A DNA stretch of 64,000 nt from Lachnospiraceae bacterium (GTDB taxonomy: Bacteria > Bacillota > Clostridia > Lachnospirales > Lachnospiraceae), in assembly GCA_015057525.1 (NCBI GenBank), contig SVEE01000002.1:192767-256766 (forward strand), written 5' to 3'. A model generated the notes under the pieces. The model saw only the letters and a list, made by a program, of their open reading frames with translations, was not told the origin of the DNA and did not search any database. Made by a program: the position numbers and the translations under genes. Below are positions 1 to 7,351 of this stretch, one piece after another. Positions within the stretch are counted from its first letter, which is position 1; each line of letters starts with the position of its first letter.

Positions 1-687
1 GAATGGATCAACAAAATTTTCATTGGCACTTAACATAGATGTGTAAACAGCACTTGTACTATTAACATCTCCGCCAGAACCCATCATTCCACCACCGCCG
101 GCATTCATACCACCCAATGAGGACTCATCTCTCATTTGTGGATCACCATCAAATGTTCCAAATGCTCCACCGCCTGCAGGTGCAGCTTGTTGTGGCATGC
201 TTCCAGCAATAAGAACAAAGGCTCTATCATCAATCTGTGCATCTACATCAAAATCAACTTCACCAAGAAACTCAGCTTGTTTCTTGAGCATAGTTGCAAA
301 GTTAGACTTATAGGCTGCATATCTTGTTTCAAGCTCAGCCATCTCTAATTTGATTTGTTCAAGTCGCTCTTCTGCTTCTCCAACAATCATTTTAGCTTTA
401 TTCTTAGCCTCTAACTCAATGTTCTTAGCTTCTTTGTTAGCTCTAGACTTAGTATCTTCTGAGTCCTTCTCCGCTCTCAAAAGAGACTTTTCTAATGCTT
501 CTTCCTTAGATTTATAATGCTGTAAGCCATCTGTTAATGTTTCTACTTTTTCCTTTAATTCTGCGTTTAAGCGATAAAGCTGTTCATAGCTTTCTGCTAC
601 AGACTGGAAGAATGTATTAACATCCTTTTTATCGTAACCTAATCCAATGTTAAATTTCTTCTGTTGAATATCAACTGGTGTGAGCAT
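1..687 (-). CDS. divIVA: DivIVA-family cell-division/polarity protein (3' end outside window)
   Basis: This is the first 229 codons of a gene that runs off the left edge, so the C-terminus is unknown. The N-terminus reads MLTPVDIQQKKFNIGLGYDK, the conserved DivIVA membrane-targeting block, with the typical F-x-x-G-x-G-Y-D pattern. A long Glu/Lys/Ala-rich coiled coil follows (about residues 35-125). The visible end is Gly/Met-rich low complexity. DivIVA proteins bind curved membrane at septa and poles and recruit division or wall-growth partners. It lies 31 bp downstream of sepF at the end of a 20-gene co-directional run, the usual Firmicute sepF-divIVA neighbourhood. Whether it positions MinCD here, as in Bacillus, is inference; minE is absent from the nearby min genes. 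Confidence 0.88.
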   Translation of the reverse strand, partial: MLTPVDIQQKKFNIGLGYDKKDVNTFFQSVAESYEQLYRLNAELKEKVETLTDGLQHYKSKEEALEKSLLRAEKDSEDTKSRANKEAKNIELEAKNKAKMIVGEAEERLEQIKLEMAELETRYAAYKSNFATMLKKQAEFLGEVDFDVDAQIDDRAFVLIAGSMPQQAAPAGGGAFGTFDGDPQMRDESSLGGMNAGGGGMMGSGGDVNSTSAVYTSMLSANENFVDPF

Positions 688-718
688 TCCCCGTCTTCCC
701 CCTTGTATAACAATTATT

Positions 719-1396
719 CTAATATCTGCCTAACTGTGGTGAAACTGTTGACTCGTTTAAAATTTCTTCTCGCAAATCACCTGATACTTCGATTGAACTT
801 GGTGCAGCAATAAAGATATTTGCTGATATAGCCTGTAACGAACCATTAAGTGCGTAACATGCACCACCTATAAAGTCAATTATACGCTGTGCTGGAGCAA
901 GCTCAAGACCTTCCATATTAATAACGATTGTCTTGCCTTCTTTTAAGAAATCCGTAACTGTCTGTGATTCACTTATTTCGTGTGGTTTAATTACATACAC
1001 TTCGCTTTTACCCCTAAAACTTTCAGTTCTTTGCTGCTTGTTATTATTAAAATCAACAAGCTTGTTATTGTTGCTACTTACATTTGAAACAGGTCTAGCC
1101 TGTGTTCTTGTGCTTTGATATGACGAAGCATATCCAGTAGTACCTCTATATGAAGTCTGACTCTGAGTTGTAGCACTGCTAAATGAAGCAGGCTTCTGAT
1201 ATGTACTACTCTGCTGTGGAGCAGGTGTATTGCTTCTACCAAAACTTGATTTTTGTTTAGTTTTCTTGGAAGCTACATAATCATCATAATCTTCATCGTC
1301 ATCATCGTCATCGAATAAATCATCTTCGAATTCGTCATCATCTAATTCTTTCATTTTGAAAAAGTCTAAAAAACTCTTTTTAGCTTCTTTTGCCAT
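719..1396 (-). CDS. sepF: Cell division protein SepF
   Basis: A 225-residue protein. The N-terminus (MAKEAKKSFLDFFKMKEL) can form the amphipathic membrane anchor of SepF. Next come an Asp/Glu-rich stretch and a Ser/Thr/Gln-rich linker to about residue 125. The C-terminal SepF domain (about 130-215) contains VYVIKPHEISE, IVINMEGLE, AQRIIDFIGGACYALNGS and IFIAAPSSIEVS. SepF polymerises into rings and tethers FtsZ to the membrane. The start has a good AAGGAG site. Neighbours are yggS (12 bp upstream) and divIVA (31 bp downstream), matching the Bacillus ylm cluster. The long disordered linker is longer than in Bacillus SepF (about 150 residues in total). Confidence 0.95.
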   Translation of the reverse strand: MAKEAKKSFLDFFKMKELDDDEFEDDLFDDDDDDEDYDDYVASKKTKQKSSFGRSNTPAPQQSSTYQKPASFSSATTQSQTSYRGTTGYASSYQSTRTQARPVSNVSSNNNKLVDFNNNKQQRTESFRGKSEVYVIKPHEISESQTVTDFLKEGKTIVINMEGLELAPAQRIIDFIGGACYALNGSLQAISANIFIAAPSSIEVSGDLREEILNESTVSPQLGRY

Positions 1397-1408
1397 AACA
1401 AATTCTCC

Positions 1409-2104
1409 TTACACAATATTATAATTGCGCTCACCAAAAATGCCGGTTCCCACTCGAACCATAGTGGCACCCTCTTCAATCGCAACTTCATAATCATTAG
1501 TCATTCCCATTGAAAGTATACTCATATCAATATTATCAATGTTTTTTGATTTTATGTCAAGTAATAATTGGTACAAATTTCTAAAGTGTACCCTATTTTC
1601 TTCGGGATTTTCAACAAAAGGTGCTATAGTCATTAAACCTTTAACTTTTATGTGTTTAAAATCTTTGATTTCATCAATTAAATCAAAAATTTCTGATTCG
1701 TCTATTCCGAATTTTGTATCTTCATGAGCAATGTTAACTTGAATTAACACGTTGGCTATAACATTTCTTTTTGCAGCCTCTTTTTCTATTTCTTTTGCCA
1801 AATGAAGTGAATCCACAGAATGAATTAACTTGGCTTTATCCACAATATATTTAACCTTATTTGTCTGTAAATGACCAATAAGATGCCAGTTGACTGGTGT
1901 TGAAACATTTTCATATTTTTCTACCAATTCCTGAACCTTGTTTTCGCCAAATTCTGTTGTGCCATAAGAAATAAGCTCTTCTATGTCTGACAAAGGCTTC
2001 GTTTTACTTACTGCAATAAGTGTAACATCATCTATGTTACGACCACTTCTTTTGCAAGCTGCGGATATATTTGCCTTTACCTGTTCCAAGTTATTCTTTA
2101 ACAA
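1409..2104 (-). CDS. yggS: YggS-family pyridoxal-phosphate homeostasis protein
   Basis: An alanine-racemase-fold PLP carrier of about 231 residues, involved in PLP balance; no enzymatic reaction is firmly assigned to the family. The PLP lysine sits in LIAVSKTKP near the N-terminus. Other family motifs are FGENKVQE, WHLIGHLQTNKVKY, HSVDSL, VLIQVNIAHEDTKFG, GLMTIAP and LSMGMTNDYEVAIEEG. Start choice: a GTG lies nine bases further upstream, but it overlaps the AAGAAGG ribosome site; the TTG that gives MLKNNLEQVK has a proper 8-nt spacing and matches the usual N-terminus. The gene lies between the HlyD-like gene and sepF, where Firmicutes usually carry it (ylmE). Confidence 0.93.
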   Translation of the reverse strand: MLKNNLEQVKANISAACKRSGRNIDDVTLIAVSKTKPLSDIEELISYGTTEFGENKVQELVEKYENVSTPVNWHLIGHLQTNKVKYIVDKAKLIHSVDSLHLAKEIEKEAAKRNVIANVLIQVNIAHEDTKFGIDESEIFDLIDEIKDFKHIKVKGLMTIAPFVENPEENRVHFRNLYQLLLDIKSKNIDNIDMSILSMGMTNDYEVAIEEGATMVRVGTGIFGERNYNIV

Positions 2105-2123
2105 TGTCTTCACCTTCTTAGTA

Positions 2124-3506
2124 TTAATAAATTATTTGATTCTCTTTTACTGTAGAAGAATCAAGAATTATGTTATCGTAGATTTTAAGATCCTCATCAC
2201 TTTCAATTAGTGCAAATTCGTCTACTGTTTTAATTATTGTTATCTTTTTGAATTCTGCTGTTCCTCTGTTGGCAGAATAAACACCTTGTATTTGACTTGT
2301 AGTAAGCAATGATACTGCAATGGTCTTATTAGAATTAATATCTAATAAAACATCGGTGGCACTAAATGCTAGTGGGTCAACATAGCAATATTCTTCATCT
2401 GAATCATATATTGTTGGAGCAACCTGTTTAATTGTTATTTCTCCATTTTCATCAAGAATTTGTATGTTTATGCGATTAGCATTGCTTTGATTGCTTCCTG
2501 CACTAAAGTAGCTTATTGGTATCTTGTATACATCCTTATCAACAATTGCAGAAACAGGTATTTTAAGTCCTGTATCGTCCTTCTTAAGAATTTCAATAGT
2601 GAGATATCTTTCTGAAACAAAATTGGACATATATTTATCTAAGGAAATATTTATGTATGTACCATCTGCCCCATTAATAATCTCATATGGCATATATACC
2701 TCATATGAAGAGTTGTTTATCTTAAAATTAATATATTCACTATCTGAAATTGCAGAAATCTGTTCCTGCGTAATTGGAGCAACAATGTTCCATTTTTCAC
2801 TTGGAACAATCTTAACAATAGGGCTGTTAGTTGCAACAACATCACCCGTTTTAAGTGTTTGCTTACTATATTTTGATTTGTCAAAAGAACCTTGATTTAT
2901 GTCTGCAACTGTATGATTCTCAAAACCATCAATATAATATGTTACAAGTCCACTGTATGGTGAATAAATTCCAGTCAAGGCAGTTGTATTTGTTGTATCA
3001 TTAATCTGCTGCATAAGTATCTCGTTGTTAAGCTCGAGAACCTTGTTATTTAGATTGTTTTCAAAATTATATGCCTGATAAAATGAGCTGTCACTGTAAT
3101 CAACCTTGTATAAAGAAATTAATGCTCGTATAGAGTCATAATCCTCTTTAGTTAGGAGGGCATCATATTCATCAACATCTGAGATAACATTGTATATTTG
3201 ACCTGTCTCATCTACTGAACATACTGTGGAATTCTTTTGGATTTTTTCTCCATCTCTAATATAATAACAAATATATCCTGATTTTGTTGTGCTGATTACT
3301 TCTTCATCTCTAAGGGCAATACCCTCTAAGGTAATGTTGTTACTTATGTTGCTCTTATTTACTTTATATGTGGTTATAGGTTCCTTACGTGATGCAATAA
3401 CAACACATATAACCACATACAGTAAAATTGCTGCAATTATACAGGTTGCAGCATTTACCTTAATATCTCTATTAAATTTTACTATCTTTTGATTGTTATT
3501 GCTCAT
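2124..3506 (-). CDS. HlyD-like membrane-anchored periplasmic-adaptor-type protein
   Basis: A 460-residue protein with one N-terminal membrane helix (about 18-38) and a large outside region. The part after the helix resembles HlyD/biotinyl-lipoyl-like adaptors: a hairpin around IALRDEEVISTTKSGYICYYIRDGEKI and a second lipoyl-like half around IYSPYSGLVTYYIDG...TGDVVATNSPIVKIV. The C-terminus is beta-rich. Adaptor proteins normally bridge an exporter, but no ABC or RND partner is next to it. Instead it sits between a D,D-carboxypeptidase and yggS-sepF, which points to an envelope or division role. That role is inference. The gene starts 3 bp after dacF, so it is probably co-translated. Confidence 0.75.
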   Translation of the reverse strand: MSNNNQKIVKFNRDIKVNAATCIIAAILLYVVICVVIASRKEPITTYKVNKSNISNNITLEGIALRDEEVISTTKSGYICYYIRDGEKIQKNSTVCSVDETGQIYNVISDVDEYDALLTKEDYDSIRALISLYKVDYSDSSFYQAYNFENNLNNKVLELNNEILMQQINDTTNTTALTGIYSPYSGLVTYYIDGFENHTVADINQGSFDKSKYSKQTLKTGDVVATNSPIVKIVPSEKWNIVAPITQEQISAISDSEYINFKINNSSYEVYMPYEIINGADGTYINISLDKYMSNFVSERYLTIEILKKDDTGLKIPVSAIVDKDVYKIPISYFSAGSNQSNANRINIQILDENGEITIKQVAPTIYDSDEEYCYVDPLAFSATDVLLDINSNKTIAVSLLTTSQIQGVYSANRGTAEFKKITIIKTVDEFALIESDEDLKIYDNIILDSSTVKENQIIY

Positions 3507-3509
3507 AAA

Positions 3510-4499
3510 TTATTCACCTACAAGACACATTAGTTTAACCATAGCATCGTATAAAACCTCTTTTGAATCAGGGCTTGATGCAATTGCTATATATGTTTTA
3601 CCGTTTTTTGTTAGATACATAGCCAAACAATGTCCAGCACCACTTGTTGTTCCTGTTTTCCATGCTTCTATATCATAGTTGGCAGGAAGTTCTACATAAC
3701 CATTGTAAAATAAGTTTGAAGCTTCTATATCTTCTGTAACAGTAAGTCCAGCGTTATTAACATAAGAATATGTATATGTTTCAAAATCTGCTACTGTACG
3801 CAGTATAGAATGACTGTGTGCTTCCTTAATTATAAGATATATATCATAGGCTGATGAATAGTGCTCAGGCTCATCTAAACCATGAGGATTAGTAAAATGA
3901 GTGTTTGTTGCACCGATATCATAAGCCTTCTTATTCATCATATCACAAAAAGATGATACATCTCCCGCAATATACTCAGCTAAAATAAGGGCAAAGTGAT
4001 TGTTTGATTCAATCATAAGACCATATAATAAGTCTTTAACCGTAATTTCGCATCCCGCAACAACATCTGTAGGTAAAACACCTTCATATGACAAATCAAA
4101 TGTAGTTTGAACTGTTACAATATCATCCAAGCTGATTTCACCTGATTCAATTTGTTCGACTACAATTATTGCAGTCATGATTTTAGTCATACTAGCAGGA
4201 TACATACGGCTATGAACATTCTTAGCTGCATATAGTTGGTTATTAGTATCATCTACAAATAAGGCGTAGTAGCAATCTGGAAATAAATGACTGTTAAGCT
4301 CTTCCCCATTAGCTATAACTGTATTATTTGAATCCAGTTCAAGAGATTCTACTGGCTGTAGTGTCTCATCCACATTTAACGTCATTGAGTTAAGTGCTGG
4401 ATATGGCTGACTTATTTTATTTTTAAAATGAATTGATAATGCGTATATGCCAACAATACAAGCAATAATACACAAGTATCTCGTAATATTCTTTATCAT
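3510..4499 (-). CDS. dacF: D-alanyl-D-alanine carboxypeptidase (S11 family, DacA/DacF type)
   Basis: A low-molecular-weight penicillin-binding protein of 329 residues that trims the terminal D-Ala from peptidoglycan stem peptides. All three S11 motifs are visible: S103-M-T-K106 (SxxK), S165-N-N (SxN) and K281-T-G (KTG). An N-terminal membrane segment (about 7-24) acts as signal or anchor. The chain stops soon after the KTG domain, so the C-terminal beta domain and amphipathic anchor of classical DacA are missing. No clear ribosome-binding site precedes the ATG, suggesting coupling to mgsA 11 bp upstream. It is part of the division/elongation run. Confidence 0.92.
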   Translation of the reverse strand: MIKNITRYLCIIACIVGIYALSIHFKNKISQPYPALNSMTLNVDETLQPVESLELDSNNTVIANGEELNSHLFPDCYYALFVDDTNNQLYAAKNVHSRMYPASMTKIMTAIIVVEQIESGEISLDDIVTVQTTFDLSYEGVLPTDVVAGCEITVKDLLYGLMIESNNHFALILAEYIAGDVSSFCDMMNKKAYDIGATNTHFTNPHGLDEPEHYSSAYDIYLIIKEAHSHSILRTVADFETYTYSYVNNAGLTVTEDIEASNLFYNGYVELPANYDIEAWKTGTTSGAGHCLAMYLTKNGKTYIAIASSPDSKEVLYDAMVKLMCLVGE

Positions 4500-4510
4500 A
4501 TGCTTAAAAT

Positions 4511-4909
4511 TTAATGTTTAAATAATTCTCTCCAATCAAGGTCTCCTCTTTCAAGTGCCTTAACCATCAATTCAGCAGTTGCAAGATTGGTTGCAAGAGG
4601 AATATTGTGTATATCACAGAGAGAGAATATATTGTTTATATCCACTTCGTGAGACTTCTTAGTCTGAGGGTCTCTTAGAAAAATCATCATATCAAGGTCA
4701 TTGCTTTCAATCATAGAGCCTAACTGCTGCTCTCCGCCTGTGTGTCCGGCCAGATATTTGTGCACACTCAAATTAGTCACCTCTTCTATCATTCTACCAG
4801 TTGTACCAGTAGCGTATAAGTCGTGGTGAGATAATATTCCGCGATATGCAATACAGAAGTTCTGCATTAATTTTTTCTTTGAGTCATGAGCAATTAGACC
4901 GATATTCAT
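4511..4909 (-). CDS. mgsA: Methylglyoxal synthase
   Basis: A 132-residue cytoplasmic enzyme that converts dihydroxyacetone phosphate to methylglyoxal and phosphate, a bypass of lower glycolysis. Family signatures are AHDSKKK at the N-terminus, LYATGTTGRMI, AGHTGGEQQLGSMI and the catalytic-Asp motif D71-L-D-MMIFLRDP. The length matches the family. It lies 17 bp after rodA, the common Firmicute rodA-mgsA order. An AGAGGAG site lies 13 nt before the ATG, which is rather long spacing. Confidence 0.96.
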   Translation of the reverse strand: MNIGLIAHDSKKKLMQNFCIAYRGILSHHDLYATGTTGRMIEEVTNLSVHKYLAGHTGGEQQLGSMIESNDLDMMIFLRDPQTKKSHEVDINNIFSLCDIHNIPLATNLATAELMVKALERGDLDWRELFKH

Positions 4910-4926
4910 TTGATTTTCTTTCTCCT

Positions 4927-6045
4927 CTAGTATCTACTTCTCTGTAGGCTTATGTTTAAAACAATACCGATACCCACTGAAATACTAATTAATGAACTTA
5001 AACCATAGCTAATAAATGGTAAAGGTATTCCTGTGTTTGGAAGCACGCCTGTTGCAACACTAATATTAATAAATGACTGATATGCGATAAGGACACCAAC
5101 ACCTGAGGCAATAAGCATACCTTTAGTGTCTTTTGCACATCTTGCTATCTTTATACATTGTAACACTATTAACAATATAATTGCAATAATAATTACGCTT
5201 CCAATAAAGCCTAATTCTTCACCTATTACAGAAAAAATAAAGTCAGTTTGTTGTTCTGAGATAAAATTAGCATCCTTCACTGTTGCTATAGTTGATGTAT
5301 TTAATCCTTTTCCTGTTAATTGACCTGAGCCAATAGCCATTATAGAGTTATTCTGCTGAGAATATTCTGTACCGTAATGACTTGGATAAATAAACTGCAT
5401 TATACGTCTAACCTGATAATCCTGTAAAAGAGATTGATTCGGTAACTGAATATACCATAGAAAACTTCCTGCCAAAGGAATAAAAATAAGCAATGCTATT
5501 CCTATGATTTTATAGCTTAAACCAGATATATAAAGCATTGTAACAAGAACTAAGGTTAAACATATTGTTGTAGATAAATCAGGCTCTAATACAATAAGCA
5601 TAAGGCATATTGCCACAGGAACGATAAATGAGATAATACATTTAAAGGTATTAATTGAATCGTTATCCTTGTATCTTGCAAGCAATGTACCTATAAAAAT
5701 AATCATAAATATCTTAGAAAACTCGGATGGCTGAAACTGAATTCCGTTTTCTCCTCCAATAACAATCCATCTTTTTGCATAGTTAACAGTTACACCAAAA
5801 AGTAAAACCATCAAAAGAATAATAATATTTATAATATATAGAACATTTGAAAATTTACACACAAAATCATAATTAAGTACAGAAATAAAGATCATAACAA
5901 ATAGACCCAATACTGCTCCGACAATCTGTCTGACAGTAAATGAGCTGTCCGCACTGTTTATAACAACAATACCAATTGTTATTGCTGTTATAACCAGAAA
6001 TAGTAATTTGAAATTATAATCCTTGAGACTGAATTTTGTGAACAT
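4927..6045 (-). CDS. rodA: SEDS-family peptidoglycan glycosyltransferase RodA
   Basis: A polytopic membrane protein of 372 residues with about ten hydrophobic segments. It polymerises lipid II during side-wall growth, paired with a class B PBP. SEDS hallmarks are GGENGIQFQPSEFSKI, the W-IQ-LP loop, QQ-N-SIMAIGSGQLTGKG, EQQTDFIFSVIGEELGF and the C-terminal NTGIPLPFISYGLSSLIS. It overlaps the end of minD by 32 bp and uses an AAGGATAAAG ribosome site inside minD. The likely partner is the long PBP2 three genes upstream. A second SEDS gene occurs at 47845-49227. Confidence 0.93.
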   Translation of the reverse strand: MFTKFSLKDYNFKLLFLVITAITIGIVVINSADSSFTVRQIVGAVLGLFVMIFISVLNYDFVCKFSNVLYIINIIILLMVLLFGVTVNYAKRWIVIGGENGIQFQPSEFSKIFMIIFIGTLLARYKDNDSINTFKCIISFIVPVAICLMLIVLEPDLSTTICLTLVLVTMLYISGLSYKIIGIALLIFIPLAGSFLWYIQLPNQSLLQDYQVRRIMQFIYPSHYGTEYSQQNNSIMAIGSGQLTGKGLNTSTIATVKDANFISEQQTDFIFSVIGEELGFIGSVIIIAIILLIVLQCIKIARCAKDTKGMLIASGVGVLIAYQSFINISVATGVLPNTGIPLPFISYGLSSLISISVGIGIVLNISLQRSRY

Positions 6046-6829
6046 CTTTATCCTTCTTCTTAAACCATTTGAATAGATTCAGGCTTTTTACATCGTTGCC
6101 TAAATCAAGCGCTTCGCCCGCTATTCTCTTGGCTATGTATTCGTATTCTTTGCCAGATTTGGTCTTTGTTCCAGCTATTGGTTCTCCTCTGTTTGAGGAT
6201 ATTACTATGTTTTCGTCATCCATGATTGTGCCTATAAGATTAACAGAAAGTATATCTGACACATCATCAACAGACATCATATCCCCTCTTCTAACCATAT
6301 CCATCCTAATTTTATTTATTACTAAATCAATTCTAGGCATTTCGTTTGCATCCAAAATACCAATAATCCTATCTGCATCTCTTATTGCTGAAACTTCGGG
6401 TGTTGTAACTACGATAGCTCGCTGAGCGGCTGCAATTGCATTTTTAAAACCATGCTCAATTCCCGCAGGGCAATCAATTATTATGTAATCATATTCTGGT
6501 TTGAGTTGTTCAACCAGTTTTTTCATTTGTTCAGGTGTGACAGAGGTTTTGTCCCTTGTCTGAGCAGCAGGCATAAGGGAAAGTCCTTGGCAGCCTTTAT
6601 CTTTAATGATAGCCTGCTTAAATTTACAGTTACCTTCTATAACATCAACAAGGTTATAGACAATGCGATTTTCAAGTCCCATTACCACATCAAGATTTCT
6701 TAGTCCTATATCAGTGTCAATTAGCAAGACGCTGTATCCTATACGGGCCAAACCATATCCAATATTAGCTGTGGTTGTTGTTTTTCCTACGCCACCCTTT
6801 CCTGATGTAACAACTATAACTTCACTCAT
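6014..6829 (-). CDS. minD: Septum site-determining ATPase MinD
   Basis: A 271-residue deviant Walker-A ATPase of the ParA/MinD group. The P-loop is SGKGGVGKTTTTAN (from residue 9), the switch-type motifs are DTDIGLRNLD and IIIDCPAGIE, and the C-terminal amphipathic membrane helix lies around LNLFKWFKKKDKD. ATP-bound MinD sits on the membrane and activates MinC to block FtsZ rings at the poles. minC is 3 bp upstream. The end of the gene overlaps rodA, so there is no room for minE here. Polar placement may instead depend on DivIVA, which is inference. Confidence 0.97.
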   Translation of the reverse strand: MSEVIVVTSGKGGVGKTTTTANIGYGLARIGYSVLLIDTDIGLRNLDVVMGLENRIVYNLVDVIEGNCKFKQAIIKDKGCQGLSLMPAAQTRDKTSVTPEQMKKLVEQLKPEYDYIIIDCPAGIEHGFKNAIAAAQRAIVVTTPEVSAIRDADRIIGILDANEMPRIDLVINKIRMDMVRRGDMMSVDDVSDILSVNLIGTIMDDENIVISSNRGEPIAGTKTKSGKEYEYIAKRIAGEALDLGNDVKSLNLFKWFKKKDKDVHKIQSQGL

Positions 6830-6832
6830 ACT

Positions 6833-7333
6833 TTAATTCCTCCCTGAAAATAGAGTGTAGACAAAGGCGTCTTCATTTCCTTGATAACCTGCTTCTGCAT
6901 ATCCATTTAATCGTCCTATGATTATTATATTTCCCTTAGAATATACACAGGCTCCTTGCTCTACATCTCCTACAATTATGATACTCTCAGATGCCTCTAT
7001 GGATTGACCGTTTTTTAAGTTACCCAAATAGAATAGCCCATCTTCATCAGGAGGTATATTTTGTTGTTTATCTGTTGGTATTTCAGGGGGTGATATATTA
7101 GTTTTTATGTTTAACCCCAAATTTCTTAATGTATCTAATACTATTGTAATTTCATCTTCCGTTAAAATTTTACCTTCAAAGGTAACCGTAATAGGCTTGA
7201 TATTTTTGTAATATTGTTTTGTGTTCTGAAGTTTTTTGATTAATTCATCTATAATTATATCAATATCTGCTTCATAAGCAACAATCAACCTTAAGCCCAT
7301 TTTATTACCCTTAATAATAACGGGACTTATCAT
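6833..7333 (-). CDS. minC: Septum site-determining protein MinC (short form)
   Basis: This is the FtsZ-ring inhibitor partner of MinD, 166 residues from the ATG chosen by an AGAGG site. The N-terminal domain begins SPVIIKGNKMGLRL, typical of MinC. The C-terminal beta-helix domain is recognisable at GQSIEASESIIIVGDVEQGACVYSKGNIIIIGRLNGYAEAGYQG (residues about 110-155). The protein ends soon after, at DAFVYTLFSGRN, so the final beta-helix strands normally found after ARIFA-type motifs are missing; most MinC proteins are about 200-230 residues. The stop codon is part of the tight junction with minD, so truncation by sequencing error seems unlikely. Confidence 0.88.
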   Translation of the reverse strand: MISPVIIKGNKMGLRLIVAYEADIDIIIDELIKKLQNTKQYYKNIKPITVTFEGKILTEDEITIVLDTLRNLGLNIKTNISPPEIPTDKQQNIPPDEDGLFYLGNLKNGQSIEASESIIIVGDVEQGACVYSKGNIIIIGRLNGYAEAGYQGNEDAFVYTLFSGRN

Positions 7334-7351
7334 CACTCACCTCTTATCTAA

